A stretch of 64,000 bases of DNA from Marsupella aquatica (GCA_973895155.1 OZ316891.1:28706001-28770000), one strand, 5' to 3'. Numbered from the stretch's first letter, positions 32,501-44,265 are shown. Notes: generated by a model not told the origin, from the sequence alone. A program made the numbers and translations.

Positions 32501-34071
32501 ACGCCTTTAGGTATGCCCACGGTAGCCTTAAGTATATTGTGGTACATACTTGTACCAGGATGTCCAAGGCGATTATGCCATATTTGTGTTAAAGTCAGTG
32601 AAGTACTTGTAGCATGATATGAATAGATTCGGGTGATGTAGAGTCCTGGGGGATATATGGGGAGTATCTCTCGCACTAATCTCCCTGATGTGGTATTTTC
32701 CAGGATATGTAGGACCTCACGGTTGCCACATGTCTCTGTATGAATGTGGAATTTATTGGCGCGTATATCACTAAAACTTATCAGGTTTTGAGTAGCCCAC
32801 GGAGCATAAATGGCGGAGTCTATGTGGAGAATTGTACCCTTGGGGAATCTGACTTGTGCTGGACCATAACCTTCCTCTATATGATTAGGTCCAGTTATGG
32901 TTGTCATGGATCTGTGGGATGGAGTGATACGTAGGAAATAATCTTTATGGCGTAGGATGGAATGAGATGTGTTGCTATCGACAATACAGTTGTGATGATC
33001 GTCGAGCATAGAGGGATTAGCTCCTAATTGGGCAGTATGTACTTCTGGTGCATATCCCTCAATATCATCTGTAGTTTCCATATAGTTTCCATGGGCTTCA
33101 TTACTAGGTAATTCCATGCTTTGTTTATAAAGTTGGACCAGGTGGGCAGGAGATCGGCAATTTTTCTGTAGGTGACCCTTTGTGCCGCACTTGAAACATT
33201 CAGTCAGATTTTCGTTCTCTCTGGTCCAACTATTAGGTCCTTGGCCACGGCCTCCACTACGGCCTCTGCCTCTGTATCCATTACCTCGTCCACGTTGTCC
33301 TCTTCCTCGATAAAAATGTCCAGAAGATTGATATTCCAAATTATGGAATTGTCCATAGCCTCTGCCCCTTTGTTGGTTTCTGCCTCTGATAAATGGTCGT
33401 TGTCCTCTCCCCCTGAATGTGCCACGTCCTCTGCCTCGGATCTTATCATTTTGTCTATTGAAATTGATTTCAGGTTTGGGTGGTGGAGCGGCTGTACCTG
33501 GTGGGCGAGATTTTGCATTTTCCAGTAGGAGTATTTGGTGCTTCTCAGCAAGAAGCATATGAGCAATTAGCTCAGAATATTTTGTAAAACCCATGTTTTG
33601 GTATTGGGATGCAAGGATGAGATTTCCGGCACTGAACGTTGATAGGGTTCTTTCAATCTGCTCGGCGTCATTAATTGGGTGGTCACAGATTGCGAGTTGA
33701 GAGGTGATGCAAAAAAGTTCTCCGTTGTAGTTTGATATAGAAGTGTGGTCCTGTACACGCAAAGTTATCCAGTCGTGGCGTGCAGCCGGCAGGGAGACTA
33801 GGCTCATGTGATCAAACCGTGATTTGAGATCTTCCCAAAGAATTTGGGGGTTGTATTGATTGAGATATTGAATCTTGAGTGGCTCTGCAAGGTGGTGGCG
33901 TATGAAGATTAATGCTCTCGCCTTTTGCTGTAATGTTAGGTCTGCATCGGTTAAAATAGTGTCCTGTAGGTCTTTTGAGTAAAGATATGCTTCGACATCA
34001 AGTGACCAGGATAAATAATTGGCACCATCAATAGTTAGAGCCTTCAATTGAAGCTTCTCTATCGAATTCAT
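29522..34071 (-). pseudogene. Copia Gag-Pol polyprotein, broken
   Basis: Starts with a UBN2/gag-like block, then Gly/Arg-rich repeats and a CCHC knuckle (CFKCGTKGHLQKNC). The protease site reads CIVDSNTSH, with Asn where D-S-G is expected. GAG-pre-integrase (HNRLGHPG) and integrase core (DACGPID, VDNAGEF) follow. RT has YVDDINIF, and RNase H GYADAGY. Lesions: TAG at 32062-32064 (codon 670, in the integrase); a frameshift at about 31284 and a TAA near 31136, both before RT; then RT/RNase H open from 30937 to 29522. It cannot make a complete polyprotein. Confidence 0.9.
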
Positions 34072-34404
34072 GGTGATGGAAGTTATGATGATAGGATCTC
34101 AAATCGAGTTATATCAAGCGATTTGTGAGTTATGCTCTGCCTGAATTCTTTAAATCAGTTGTGGCATTGAGGTCTAAGAAATTCAAATGGAAAGAAAACG
34201 GTGAAGAAGAAACTTCCTCGTATTGATCAAAGAGCAAATTTCAATGTGGGTATTCGGTGTTCAGATGTCAGCGCTCCTGATCCTTCAAGGTGTCGTTTGA
34301 GAAAAAAAATTTGATCCTTGGTTCAATCAATAATTCGAAATGTGCATATCGGTTCACTGAATCGATTGCTTAAGGAAAAATCAAGAATTGTGCTCCAAGG
34401 ATAG

Positions 34405-34418
34405 TCGTGCTGATAACG
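34405..34418 (-). other. Candidate primer-binding region of the copia element
   Basis: Directly after the 5' LTR on the minus strand the sequence reads CGTTATCAGCACGA. Position fits a primer-binding site; the tRNA was not identified and there is no canonical TGG. Confidence 0.4.
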
Positions 34419-34577
34419 TAATATGGATTAATCATGGACATTCAATACACCAGCAAGCTCACTTCCTTCATTGCATTGTGGGAGTGGAAATCTCTCCCTA
34501 TGTAGTACATGGTATGGCGGTTATGTAACCTCCTATGTTCTAGGGTAAGTAGGGTTAGGGTTTTGTCCCTTATAACA
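34419..34577 (-). repeat. 5' LTR of the copia element
   Basis: 159 bp, identical by eye to 28385-28543, followed by the right duplication CATAT (34578-34582). Confidence 0.95.
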
Positions 34578-34894
34578 CATATACGATTGTCGAATGATTT
34601 AGTGTATCAATTACCGAGCACACTCTCATACTTGGTATGTTTTGTAGGGAGACTTATTGTTAGCAAAGATCGCCAACAATATTAGACCCCAACATTGATC
34701 ACTCCAAAAACTTTACACATTAACCACTCATGGACAATAAAATAGATTCAAAGATCAAAAAAACTTTCATAATAAGCCGGATATAATTCTCGGCTAGGCA
34801 TGAAAATCAAATTTTCATGCAATACAACTTTTCCCTACATCTTCAAAATATACCTCACCTCAGACAAGCTAAGGACTAGTTGGCTGACATAAAT

Positions 34895-37800
34895 TTATTC
34901 TTGAACACTAACATTAAAGCGATAACAAAAAACCCAATATAAATGTTTGCAGGGAACATATGAAAGCCCTCGTGTATGGCGATTGAAGAAATCGTCACAG
35001 GAGCATGATGGAAAATAGCAAACTTGGACCCAATATCTTTTTGGTATCCTTCCATCTGTCTCGTGTGTTGCAACAAACAATTGTTTTCCCCAACCATTTC
35101 CCAACTTGATGATGTTCTCTGTCAATACTCGCATCTGCTCCTCCTCTGATGATTTGATGCGTTTCAAATGCTCTAACGAAAGAGTGACCTAAACTTCAAA
35201 ATCGATGCAACGGGTCATTCAAGTTTACCATCTCACAAAATGTACTGACATTAATTTGTAACTCCAAAGGTGAAGGGGCACTCACCGATGGGGAGACATT
35301 TGTCACATGTTCTCTTTTGGAGGGATTAGTTTGCATTCCTAAATCCAAGGAAAGCCCTTTCTCAATGAGGAACATAATTTCCTCACTAGCAAGACTGGTC
35401 CCTAGCATAACAGGCAAAACATCAGGAATTGGTGGTAAGGAAACAATGGAACATCGTGGCTTTCCTCGAAAACAAACATTATTTGGACAAAACCAAGTAA
35501 GTCGAGGTACGTTTGATCCAAAAATCCTGTGTGCAACAAAAACCGCAATAGCCACGCGGCCCCTTGGGTCCAGAAATGATACTTTTTTCACAAAATTTTG
35601 ACATTCCTCTCGAGTTGCAGACCTACCAAGAAACCCACAGCACTTTGGGCCGACCCCTTTGGAAGACATTCTACCTATATACCAACTCCCTTGGGGAACT
35701 CTTACTTCATGGCATGTCAACGGAGCACTTGACTCGGCAACGGGCGATGGGACTACAGGTGTAGGGGAAGGAGTAGGAGTTGAATGAGTAGCGATGCGTC
35801 TGGGCGGAGTCTGAAGGACCTCAAACAATTCACTCTTAGACAAATTGACAACCTCTGGTATCGAAGCTCCCTCGGGCCGATCCATTGATGTTGGCGGCCC
35901 TCTTGTATAATTAGGACTAAACTCAGTAGAGTTTAGATTTCGTCTCCTTGACGCAGTCTTAGCAGGGGATGTAAGAAGAACCGTGTCATTTCGATGAGAG
36001 TCCTGGTCAGAGATTTTGTCACTCGCAATTCCCTTCCTCTTTGTTGATTTTGTTTGCAAATCACCATTTAATGGCCTAGTCCGTATAAGATCAAACTTCC
36101 CATTAGCTTCCATCAAATAATTGGTCGCTTTCTCATGAGCGGAAGCAGAACCAACCATATTTGCATGGCAAAATGCAAGCTCAAAAATTGTAGGCCCTGT
36201 ACCTCTACTCACACCGGACTCAAATCCGATGTAGCAAGCAACTTGGAAGGCAACACGATTGGAGTCAACTTTGCAAGCCTCCACTAGAGTCACTTTCTTT
36301 TTGGGTTGGGAAGCACGCATGGAAGCATGGACAGATTCCAAACCAGTGCAATTTGGCATTCTTGTAGACTCCAGAGCGTCCGCCGACTGAAACAAAACAC
36401 ATCAGCAAAATCAACGTAAGTAACGGATTCCACCAATGTTAACGAAGGTCGCTTGCAATATTTTGATGAGTAGACCATAAAAAATTTAGTAATGATGAAG
36501 ACCATACTAGCCTGATATAGTTCCCCCACTGTCTCCATCGAACGACCCACCAGGAAATCCATCCTTGCAGATAGCGAAGTTTCCCTGGAATACAATTCCC
36601 GGATTGCCACCACTCCTTGATCTCCGAAGAAATTATGTAAGCTTCGACGTACGTGGAGGCATTCCTCAAATGGTCCCATAAAACATAATGCTGGTCGTGA
36701 TTTTTTTCCAAAATACCTTCATGGGTATGCCTCCGGAGTGATTGGAAGAAATGAAAAGCATCAGACCTTTCTTTTTCTGGATTAGGGAGACCCTGCCAGA
36801 ATACATTCCGAACCTCATTCCACCCTGCAGTGGCATTATCTGCCATGAAACCATGGATGGTAATGTCGTGCAAACCATTTTTGGATGCGACACTTACCAT
36901 CAACCTCCAAGCCGTAGACAATGATTCACAACATTCAGACTTCAGCTCACAAGTAAATATTGTGCAGAGGGCACGGATATTATGATCATAAACGTGTGCA
37001 CTAAATGTCAGCCAACCAGTAGTAATCCGATGCATAACATCAAAACTAACCCATGATCCTTCAAGAGAACCCCCTTTTCTCATTCTTTGAAGAATATCCA
37101 ATCCAAAACCTGGACCTTTTACGCTCATCTTGAAAACATGAGCTCGATCAATAATTGTGCCTTGACCGGGGAATAGAAATCTCTGGATGTAAGGAAAATG
37201 AATGTTCCTTTGCATGTCCCGAATTGAATCAAACTCCCTTTTCAAGGGATTCTCCATTTTCACGTTCCTCAAGATGGCTTGGAATTTCTCTTTGGACGCT
37301 AGAGCACTCAATGAGCTCCAAATATCCTGAATGTCCTGGGCAGAAATCCCAGTGGCACTCTCCGGAGCCAAGTGTGACATCAATGACTCCGTTGCATCAA
37401 TTTTTAGTTGAGCTGGTGTGGCCAAGGGGTTCACTAAATGATGGTCTCTGATGACCGACTTTGCAGCAATCATGGCCTCCCTCGAAACAAAACTATTCGG
37501 TGGGTGGACATAGTATCCGACATGCATGGCAAGCCTGGACATGAATCTCACATTTTCCTTATCCACCGAGGAAAGTGGGTACATGTAAAACATTAAGGCA
37601 GGACACGTCTCCACACATATAGGCGGTTGGTCATAATGAAAACATACTATTCCTCCGGGAGAAACTGCTTCACCAGTCTTGTGGACTCGGTCTCCTTTTG
37701 CCCTTCCAGCCCAGGACACTCGATTCCTTCCTTTGCCCTTATCTAAGAATGCACACTTCCCATTTTGACATTCAATCGACCCAGAGCACCGTACTTTTGC

Positions 37801-38421
37801 GAACTGATACAAATCTTTTGGAAAGACATTCGCAGAAGTTGGAATAATTCTAGTCCAACGATAGCAATCATTCTCTCGATCCATGTATCTGAGCCCAGAT
37901 CCTCTTTTAGTGGATGAATCGACTGGGGGAAGCTCAAAAATCGAGTCCCCATTATAATCTTTGGGAAGACATTGAACATGTTTGACATCCTCTCCCGACT
38001 CCAAGAACTTAAGGACAAAGCGAGATATCTCACTAGAGCCTTTAACCCTCAATATCATGTCACACGCACTCACTTGATAAACCGAAGAAAATTTATCTGG
38101 AGACTCAGTTTTGATTTCACAAACATCAATGTCTGCTTCTACTCTCTCGGGGGATGTGTCAATTTTTGTAACCAGAGAGTACACAAAACCAGTTTTCAGT
38201 CTCCAATGTCGAACGCTATGGACACTCGAAGGCTCAATCCGGGCAGGACTCAAAATGGAATCCTCTCTCCTCCCGAGTACATCTTGGATGAATGGCCCCT
38301 CACATCCAAGTCGTTGACCTAGATAAGTTTCACTCACGATTTTCTCTCCAATCAATGAAAAAACAGGAAGAAAAATCACATCTCCAGTAGACTCCCGCAC
38401 AATTCTGATTTGGGATGCCAT
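34895..38421 (-). pseudogene. MULE-type DDE transposase with SWIM zinc finger (copy 2)
   Basis: Exon 1 38421-36508, intron 36507-36387 (121 bp, GTATGG...TTTCAG, phase 0), exon 2 from 36386. Exon 1 is fully open and includes the Cys-rich segment (CSGSIECQNGKC...VCFHYD), SFDVMHR, GFMADNATAGW, DAFHF and the Trp that copy 1 has lost (GWISWWVVRWRQW). Exon 2 has a frameshift near 35196-35185. The frame then continues to the SWIM finger (CSCDDFF...VPCKHLYW) and stops early at TAA 34895-34897, about 25 codons short of copies 1 and 3. It is clearly more diverged from copies 1 and 3 than they are from each other, parallel to its different palindrome. Confidence 0.85.
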
Positions 38422-38779
38422 TTAGAAAACGTAGATAGAGTGGAATGGAAATCTTGGACAATGTCACAGAATCAAAACAAAGGTGTTTCTCAACCCTAAA
38501 TTGGTAATTGTTGTCCGTTGAAATTTTGAACGACTCTAAGATTTTGAAATGGTAACAACCTCGGCATTAAATATTTTGTCGTTTGTTTTGTATCCGTTAG
38601 GATGTCCAATTACTACACGAAGATAAGTAAATTTAAAACTCTTTATATATTTGGTAGAAAAAACATACACTGGATGCTAGCAAAGATCGCTACCAAAATT
38701 GTCACAGCATCTTAACCTAAATTATGCCTCACTAGAGATGAAGAATCTGCCAGTATTGATCCTACTCCTTCTGATCTGG

Positions 38780-39266
38780 ATCGGGAGGGGACTTTGCCAA
38801 ACAAGAAGACATTTCTTCGTCCGGGACACCAGTTGCTCGACGGTATGTCTTGTGTGAAACCATGCTCCCTCCTCTGACTAAATGCTCTACTTGGGGCTCG
38901 GTAGACAGGCCTTCGGCTGCTCCCGCTCGCAAAGTTTGAATCCTAGAAATTAGGAGATCCCAAGACCTCGTGCTTTCAAAGTTCTAGATGACGGGGCCAA
39001 AATGTGGCAGGATCGGACGGAACATGGAAGAAGAACCGATCTGCAAACTGAAGAGCGGGCTCATCCCTGAGCCATGGAATGTTCCGCTCCCCTGGACTCA
39101 TTCCCTCATTCGGTGGGAGGCTATTCCTATTTTGGATGTCCGAAGTGGCAGAAACATACGTCTCAGACTCCTGCTCCGTGGTCTCCTCTTCCTCTACAAT
39201 GGGGCGCTTTCCATTATTGGGCTGCATCCTCTGCATACCGTCCATGACCAAAGACGATAGTGACAC
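38780..39266 (-). pseudogene. Hypothetical ORF upstream of the copy 2 transposase
   Basis: A minus-strand frame from the ATG at 39266 (96 residues to 38976). It appears to continue in a second open frame of about 70 codons (from about 38985 down to 38780) after a one-base shift. Composition is protein-like (Glu-rich, then DRFFFHVPSDPATFWPRHLE). It lies between palindromes of MULE copy 2 and in the direction of its transposase, so it could be a second element gene. No family recognised. Confidence 0.35.
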
Positions 39267-39337
39267 AAGTAAGAGATATCACAGAGCCCCTGGAGAATCA
39301 CGGATACAATCACCAACAGCAGGCGCCTATATCAATG

Positions 39338-39407
39338 AGCGAGAGATTGGAATTACCGTGAGCGAGAGATTGGAATCCCCTAGAGCGAGAGATTGGAATC
39401 ACCGAGG
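39338..39407 (+). repeat. 23-bp tandem repeat, three units
   Basis: Three copies of AGCGAGAGATTGGAATYMCC at 39338-39360, 39361-39383 and 39384-39407, in the 5' flank of MULE copy 2. Confidence 0.8.
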
Positions 39408-40270
39408 GTGAGCTAGCGCCTAGAATAGACCGAGAGAGAGTCAATCCCCAAATGAATCAGTGAGCGTCTAGAATATACATCTGATAGTTTGCTACTCAAT
39501 ATATGGACCGAAAACATAACAAAGACGAAAACTCTCGGAACCTTCAAAGATGGCCGACCAACGAACCCTATCCCGACCGACGACCCCAAATACCATCCGA
39601 CCAAACATACATATCCATCGGATTCCCTGGCATCATTTGACACGTACAGTAACGGATAGATTCGTCCAACGGGTATACAATGGTAATAAAGAATGATAAC
39701 TTTTGCTAGCGATCATCGCTACCATTAACCATTCTTAAAACGACTCGTATTGAGCCTCATATCACTGAAATATCCTATAAATTCAGAAAAAGTGAGAACG
39801 TCTTTTGATAGCGACCTTCGCTATCAAAAATTAGAGTTTTCAACATCCAATATTGGAGGTCAATTGGCCTAAATTTAACCATGTTGTTGGCTTCATTTCA
39901 TTGATATAAATATGGAATAGTTTGATAGTGAGGGTCGCTACCAAAAGTTAGCATTAAACGGTAACTTGAATTGTCTTATGTTCGCCTTATGTGTTCTAAA
40001 AGTTTTTGGATTTGCCGTTAAACATCCATGAATTTAGGTTAGGTTCCGTTAAACCATCCGTAATTAAGTAGACATTGTCATTAATTAATCTGTTGGTATG
40101 ACTAATTACCATTGTATATTGTTCCTATTACCGTATGACACGTTCCAAAATCCGGCTGCTTTCGATGTGAGTATTGGGTAATACCGAAAACCTGAAATTA
40201 CTGAAAAATTTAAACTTTTTACAGTATTTAAGCCTACTGTTGCTGTTAAAATGCCAAGTGTAAATTATGG

Positions 40271-40380
40271 GTTTACGCTGTTACGGGTTTACGGGTTTAC
40301 GCTGTTACTAGTTTACGCCAATACGGGATTACGGCTTACGCCTTACGCGTTTAAGGAAAGTTCACGTTACGGCGCTACGG
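40271..40380 (+). repeat. TTACG motif cluster upstream of the element C ORF
   Basis: About ten copies of TTACG(C/G), mostly as GTTTACGC, GTTTACGGG or ATTACGG, in 110 bp. Spacing is irregular, so it is not a simple microsatellite. Confidence 0.75.
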
Positions 40381-40541
40381 CTAACTTCGCAACGGGACTT
40401 AGAAACGGATTGGGGACTTCATACCTTGATAGGAATCAAGCACAGAGTTCAGGCGCTCACTCCTGTATTTTCACCACCCCTATTCACTTGCTCTTTCTCT
40501 TCGAAAGCAACCTTCGCAGCAAGCAAATCACCGTTGCAGCT

Positions 40542-42971
40542 ATGGCGAACCTGGGTGCTGAGGAACAGTATCAAACTAAAGCTCTAGCAGTCTCAAAAGT
40601 AGTGGCAGCTCGCATACCACGAGCGCCTGATAGTCTTTCTAATTTACAAGACTCTTTACAACACTTAGGATTGGAGCGCTTGCTCAGGATCCCCTGGAAT
40701 GTCGAGCTTGACTCCTACTTGCAGGATTTTGTGAAGGGGACTATCATCCCGATTGAATTCAGGCAAACGATTCGAGCTCACCCCAGCCTGTGGACTGTTG
40801 AGCAAATTGCTTACGCCTTTGGATGCCCGTCAGAAGGAGAGGCGTTATATTCCAAGAAGCAGGACTTATTTGCTCCATACTTCTCAGGAACTCGAAATGC
40901 CAAGAATGGTTGGAACTTGTCCCAGTGTACTTATCCTGAATTGAGAGTGCTCATGGAATTTCTGGTACCCATTCTTCATCCGAAAAAGCCAACTCTCTGT
41001 CCTGTGGCCTTGGCTAACACCATTGTAGCTGCTCATAGTGGAGCTATAAAAGTAAATTGGGCCCTACTTCTGTTTAATGTAATGAAGGATCAAGTAAGGA
41101 GCTTGGAAGCAGGGAGGACCACTTGCTTACAGAATTATCTCTCTCAGCTCTATTATACTCATGACTGTTTATATCTGGAGGAAGAGACAGAGAGGGGGTT
41201 ACTCCTGATTGACTTGGGTATTGAAGAAGAAATTCCTATGGAGGACATTGTACATGTCACCCCATTGAATTCGAATGATCAGAACGTTGAGGAGAATGCT
41301 GATGTTCCTATGGAGGATACTTCATTAGAAATCCCTACACATTCTCCTATGCATAGCAGGGAAGTTGTTTGCCAATCAATAAGTAATGAGAATTTCCCTA
41401 GCCGGACTATGGATGCAGATCCACTAGAAGCTGAAGAAGTAAGGAGCATTCATCAACAAGACGATGATGCTACACCAACTGATGCTGCTCCTCATGAGAC
41501 CACCAGGTCCACTCCTTCGAAGGCAGAGTCGAATCAGCAGCTTATTGATAAGTTGATATCTCTCCTCAGTTGTAGTGATGATGGACTATATGATGCTGTT
41601 AATAATTTGAGAATGGAGGCTATTAGTTTGGGATCACCATTTCATGATCAGCTAAGCCCTGTCAGAATAACCTCTCCCCCAAGAGAACCAGCACCAATGG
41701 AGTTTGTGATCTGTACTCCTGTCACTGTACACCCCCCTCCCCTAGAAACAAGTGAGCCCATTCTAGTAACAGATAGTATCAGCTGTGTGGCTATTGTGGA
41801 TGACTTGTTAGAACTACTACAGTGTGAACCTCGACAGATAGCATCTGTGGTCCGCAACTTGGTCCAACAATGTCCAACTGCTAGTCCTACTTCTAGCCCA
41901 GGTTCACAACCTTACAACCCTGATTCCAACTACGAACCCACAGAAGGACCCACCTACAATCGGTCACAATATGAGCACCCTTTTGACAGAGAAGATCTAC
42001 CTGAAGACTCTGATCCACCCTCAGATGGTGAAACTTATAGATCTTATGATAATTCTCTTGAGTCATCCCCAAGGCAGGGATTTGAAGATGTTGATACTGC
42101 CTTAAGAACCAATCCAAACTTAGTAGCAGTTGTCACTTCATCTACTCAAACACCTCAGAATGCCACCATCGAGAGTAGATACCCGAGACATCCCGAGTCC
42201 CAAGTGCACAGGTATGTGGAGACCTGTAAGATTATGCAGGCCAACAGACCACCGGTTGGAGAATTTTGGAAATACTACTATCTCAAGAAGACAAAGGCCA
42301 GTTATATCTTCGACCTCAAGTGTTTTGGAACTTCCAGACTAGAGATGGCACAATTCGATGAGTTTTGGACTGACTCTCTCTATTTCCGACCCATTCTTGC
42401 TGTGATGCTACTTCAAGGAGATGTGGAGGTGGAGGATTCAGATTTAGTTCTGGCATATTTTGGAAATTTGGCAGCTTATGCCCTAGATTTTGTGGTTTCT
42501 TTTCTCATGCAGAGTAAGAAATCTACTTCTCCCCAGAACGCTTACCTTCCTCGAGAGCCCAAGGTTACCCTTGTTTCAACCAGTTCATTAGCTGAGAAAT
42601 AGAGAATCTGGAACAATGTCACCTCTCAAACTCTGGCCAACTTCAATCGGTATTTCAGAGATGTCAAATGGAGGCTTCACCCTTTCTATTCCAGGATGCT
42701 GAACTCTGATGAATTTCTATACCATTATCCCCAAGTATATGCTGCTACTTGCAATAATTATGACGTGATTGGGATATATAGAGAAGCTCTTCGAATAGAC
42801 ATATGTTATCTAAGGAGAAGAATGCCCCTGATGTATCCTGAAAGGCAATTGAGATGCCTATCCTACTCTCGAGGATCCCCACGCCAGGCTGAGCTGATGG
42901 AAGTTACTCAAGCTCGGACTGTTACCCTCGTGGAGCTACTCGAACCAGAAGACATCCGACAACAAGCTTAA
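40542..42971 (+). pseudogene. Element C ORF: LPW-domain protein, one in-frame stop
   Basis: 810 codons in one frame with a single TAG at 42600-42602 (codon 687). I chose the ATG at 40542 because the upstream open frame (from 40251) is only the TTACG repeat and a Phe/Leu-rich leader. Residues about 35-215 form the block shared with elements A and B: RIPWN, a WT..QIAYAFGCP segment (B reads LT..RLKMIFGLP), and LANTIVAA...KVNWALLLFNV. A long acidic, Ser/Thr/Pro-rich middle follows, then a compact C-terminal domain (about 560-800). No enzymatic motif is visible. Fragment D retains a related C-terminus. Confidence 0.65.
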
Positions 42972-44143
42972 GGCAGAATCTAAGTCTTTTTAGTTAAGTT
43001 TTAAGAATAGTGCATCTTTCCCTATTTTTCAAAATGTGTTATAGAGCTTTAAAAGCTATGAAACTTATTTAGTGAGTAGTCTGTACCTAGGACAACCTAC
43101 TGGCAAAATTTCAGAATTTTCCGAGCCAGGAGTAGAAAGTTAAAAATAGTTGAATTCGGTAAGTCTTTAAGTCTACCGCATTCACCAGATTACGCCTTTA
43201 CGTTTTTACCCTTTTACGCGATTACGTCTTTACGATTACGTCTTTACGCTTTTACGCTTTTACGGGTTCTTACTTAGCCATTTCCAGGCTTTTCACTTAT
43301 TGAATCGTTGTTTTGACTTTTTGAGGAGTATGAAGAGGCATGTCTCTTCGACCCTATGACCTCTTACCCTGTAGGATTTTACTATAAGACCCCTCCACCA
43401 CTAGTGTAGAAGTATGGTAAAGTCTAGCAATTTTTGCCTTTCCTTGGTGTTCTGCCAGTTGATCATGAATGTTAAGAGTTCAAGATCAAGCTTGACACCA
43501 GGAGAAGACTTTCCTCCTTCTTGTGGTTTAATTCTTTGAATAAATCATAGGAAGTAAAATTCCTTTTGTACAAATCTTTTGAGTTGTGATGACAGATTCC
43601 TTGTTGGTGACTCATTGCAATCTCTTGAGTTCTTGAAGTTAACTCACTGAGTTTAAGTCTTATTTGAAATTGATGGATTTTCTTTCATGTTGCTTAGTAC
43701 CATCTAAATGTTGAAGTAGCTACCTTTTAGATTTTATCTGAGTACCACTTAGAAAGAAAGGATAAGACATGTTTACGGCATTTTAATAGGTACTCTAGTA
43801 AGCATTTTAGATCTGAAAAGCAAACGTGGATTTGAAACCTTAAGTCTTTTCATTTTGACTTATGTCTAAGGAGTAACCTTGGTCTATTCCAGACTCCCTT
43901 AGCGTACTTTGAGATTATTTTCTCTTGTGTCTTGTTAATCATTCCTTTTTCATTAATTTATTGTTACCCAATGCTGAGTTACCATTGAAAACTACTCACC
44001 GCTGTGGAGCGATCTTCAAAATACCTTATTAAAGTAATCAATTCTGATTACTATGTGTTAAAGAGAGTTCTTAAACTCTCATTTGTGTTTTTATGTATCA
44101 AACCAACCCCATCTTGTTCTTAACGGGAACGAATACCGAGTTT
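42972..44143 (+). other. Tail of element C, with second TTACG cluster
   Basis: No gene. The TTACG cluster is at 43189-43266 (about nine copies in under 80 bp). Several blocks match fragment D in the same order: AGTTAAAAATA, the purine-flanked GCATGTC segment, GATTCCTTGTTGGTGA, GGAGTAACCTTGG and the terminal GGGAACGAATACCGAGTTT. Confidence 0.65.
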
Positions 44144-44265
44144 AGAGACGTAAAAGAGTTCTTTTGGTTCTCTATAGCAAACTACATTCGATATGGAGGA
44201 TAGTATTATATCCCGTTTAGAAACGGATCACGGTATTACAAACGTTCCATTGTACTTCGCACGGC

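Larger units (their letters stand above)
28385..34577 (-). mobile_element. Ty1/copia LTR retrotransposon (6.2 kb)
   Basis: Two identical 159-bp LTRs (28385-28543, 34419-34577) flanked by CATAT (28380-28384, 34578-34582). On the minus strand the LTR starts TGTTATAAGG and ends CCATATTA, so its ends are TG...TA rather than TG...CA. A polypurine tract abuts the 3' LTR. The order gag, protease, integrase, RT, RNase H is that of Ty1/copia. The LTR contains a short telomere-like GGGTTAGGGTTTT string. Confidence 0.95.
34661..39940. repeat. TAGCGANNNTCGCTA palindromes of MULE copy 2
   Basis: Six dispersed 15-bp sites: 34661-34675 (TAGCAAAGATCGCCA), 36440-36454 inside the transposase intron (TAACGAAGGTCGCTT), 38678-38692, 39707-39721 (TAGCGATCATCGCTA), 39809-39823 (TAGCGACCTTCGCTA) and 39926-39940. 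Length and outer arms equal those of copies 1 and 3, but the centre is A-N3-T instead of CC-N-GG. Confidence 0.85.
28342..40059 (-). mobile_element. MULE copy 2, approximate limits (interrupted by copia)
   Basis: Limits rest on the repeated 9-mer GTAATTAAG and are tentative. Without the copia insertion the element would be about 5.5 kb, similar to copy 1, and its right end (complement GGATGGTTTAAC) loosely resembles the left end of copy 1. The core from 34.66 to 39.94 kb is certain: a transposase on the minus strand and its own palindrome set TAGCGANNNTCGCTA. Confidence 0.5.
40230..44143 (+). mobile_element. LTR-like element C carrying an ORF
   Basis: Leader rich in TTACG repeats, an 810-codon ORF, a second TTACG cluster, then a tail ending GGGAACGAATACCGAGTTT (44125-44143). 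The same terminal string ends D (53680-53698) and E (complement, 51781-51799). In E it is followed by an ATG and a gag-pol frame about 45 bp away, showing that it marks the junction of LTR and internal region. After it C and E share a TTTTGGTTCT...CATAGCAAACTACA-like segment. I infer that C is a long LTR with an internal ORF. No second LTR is seen in the window. Confidence 0.6.

Noticed and set aside
40251-40541. N-terminal extension of the element C ORF from 40251
   Set aside because: The open frame there is produced by the TTACG repeat; the ATG at 40542 begins the conserved-looking protein.
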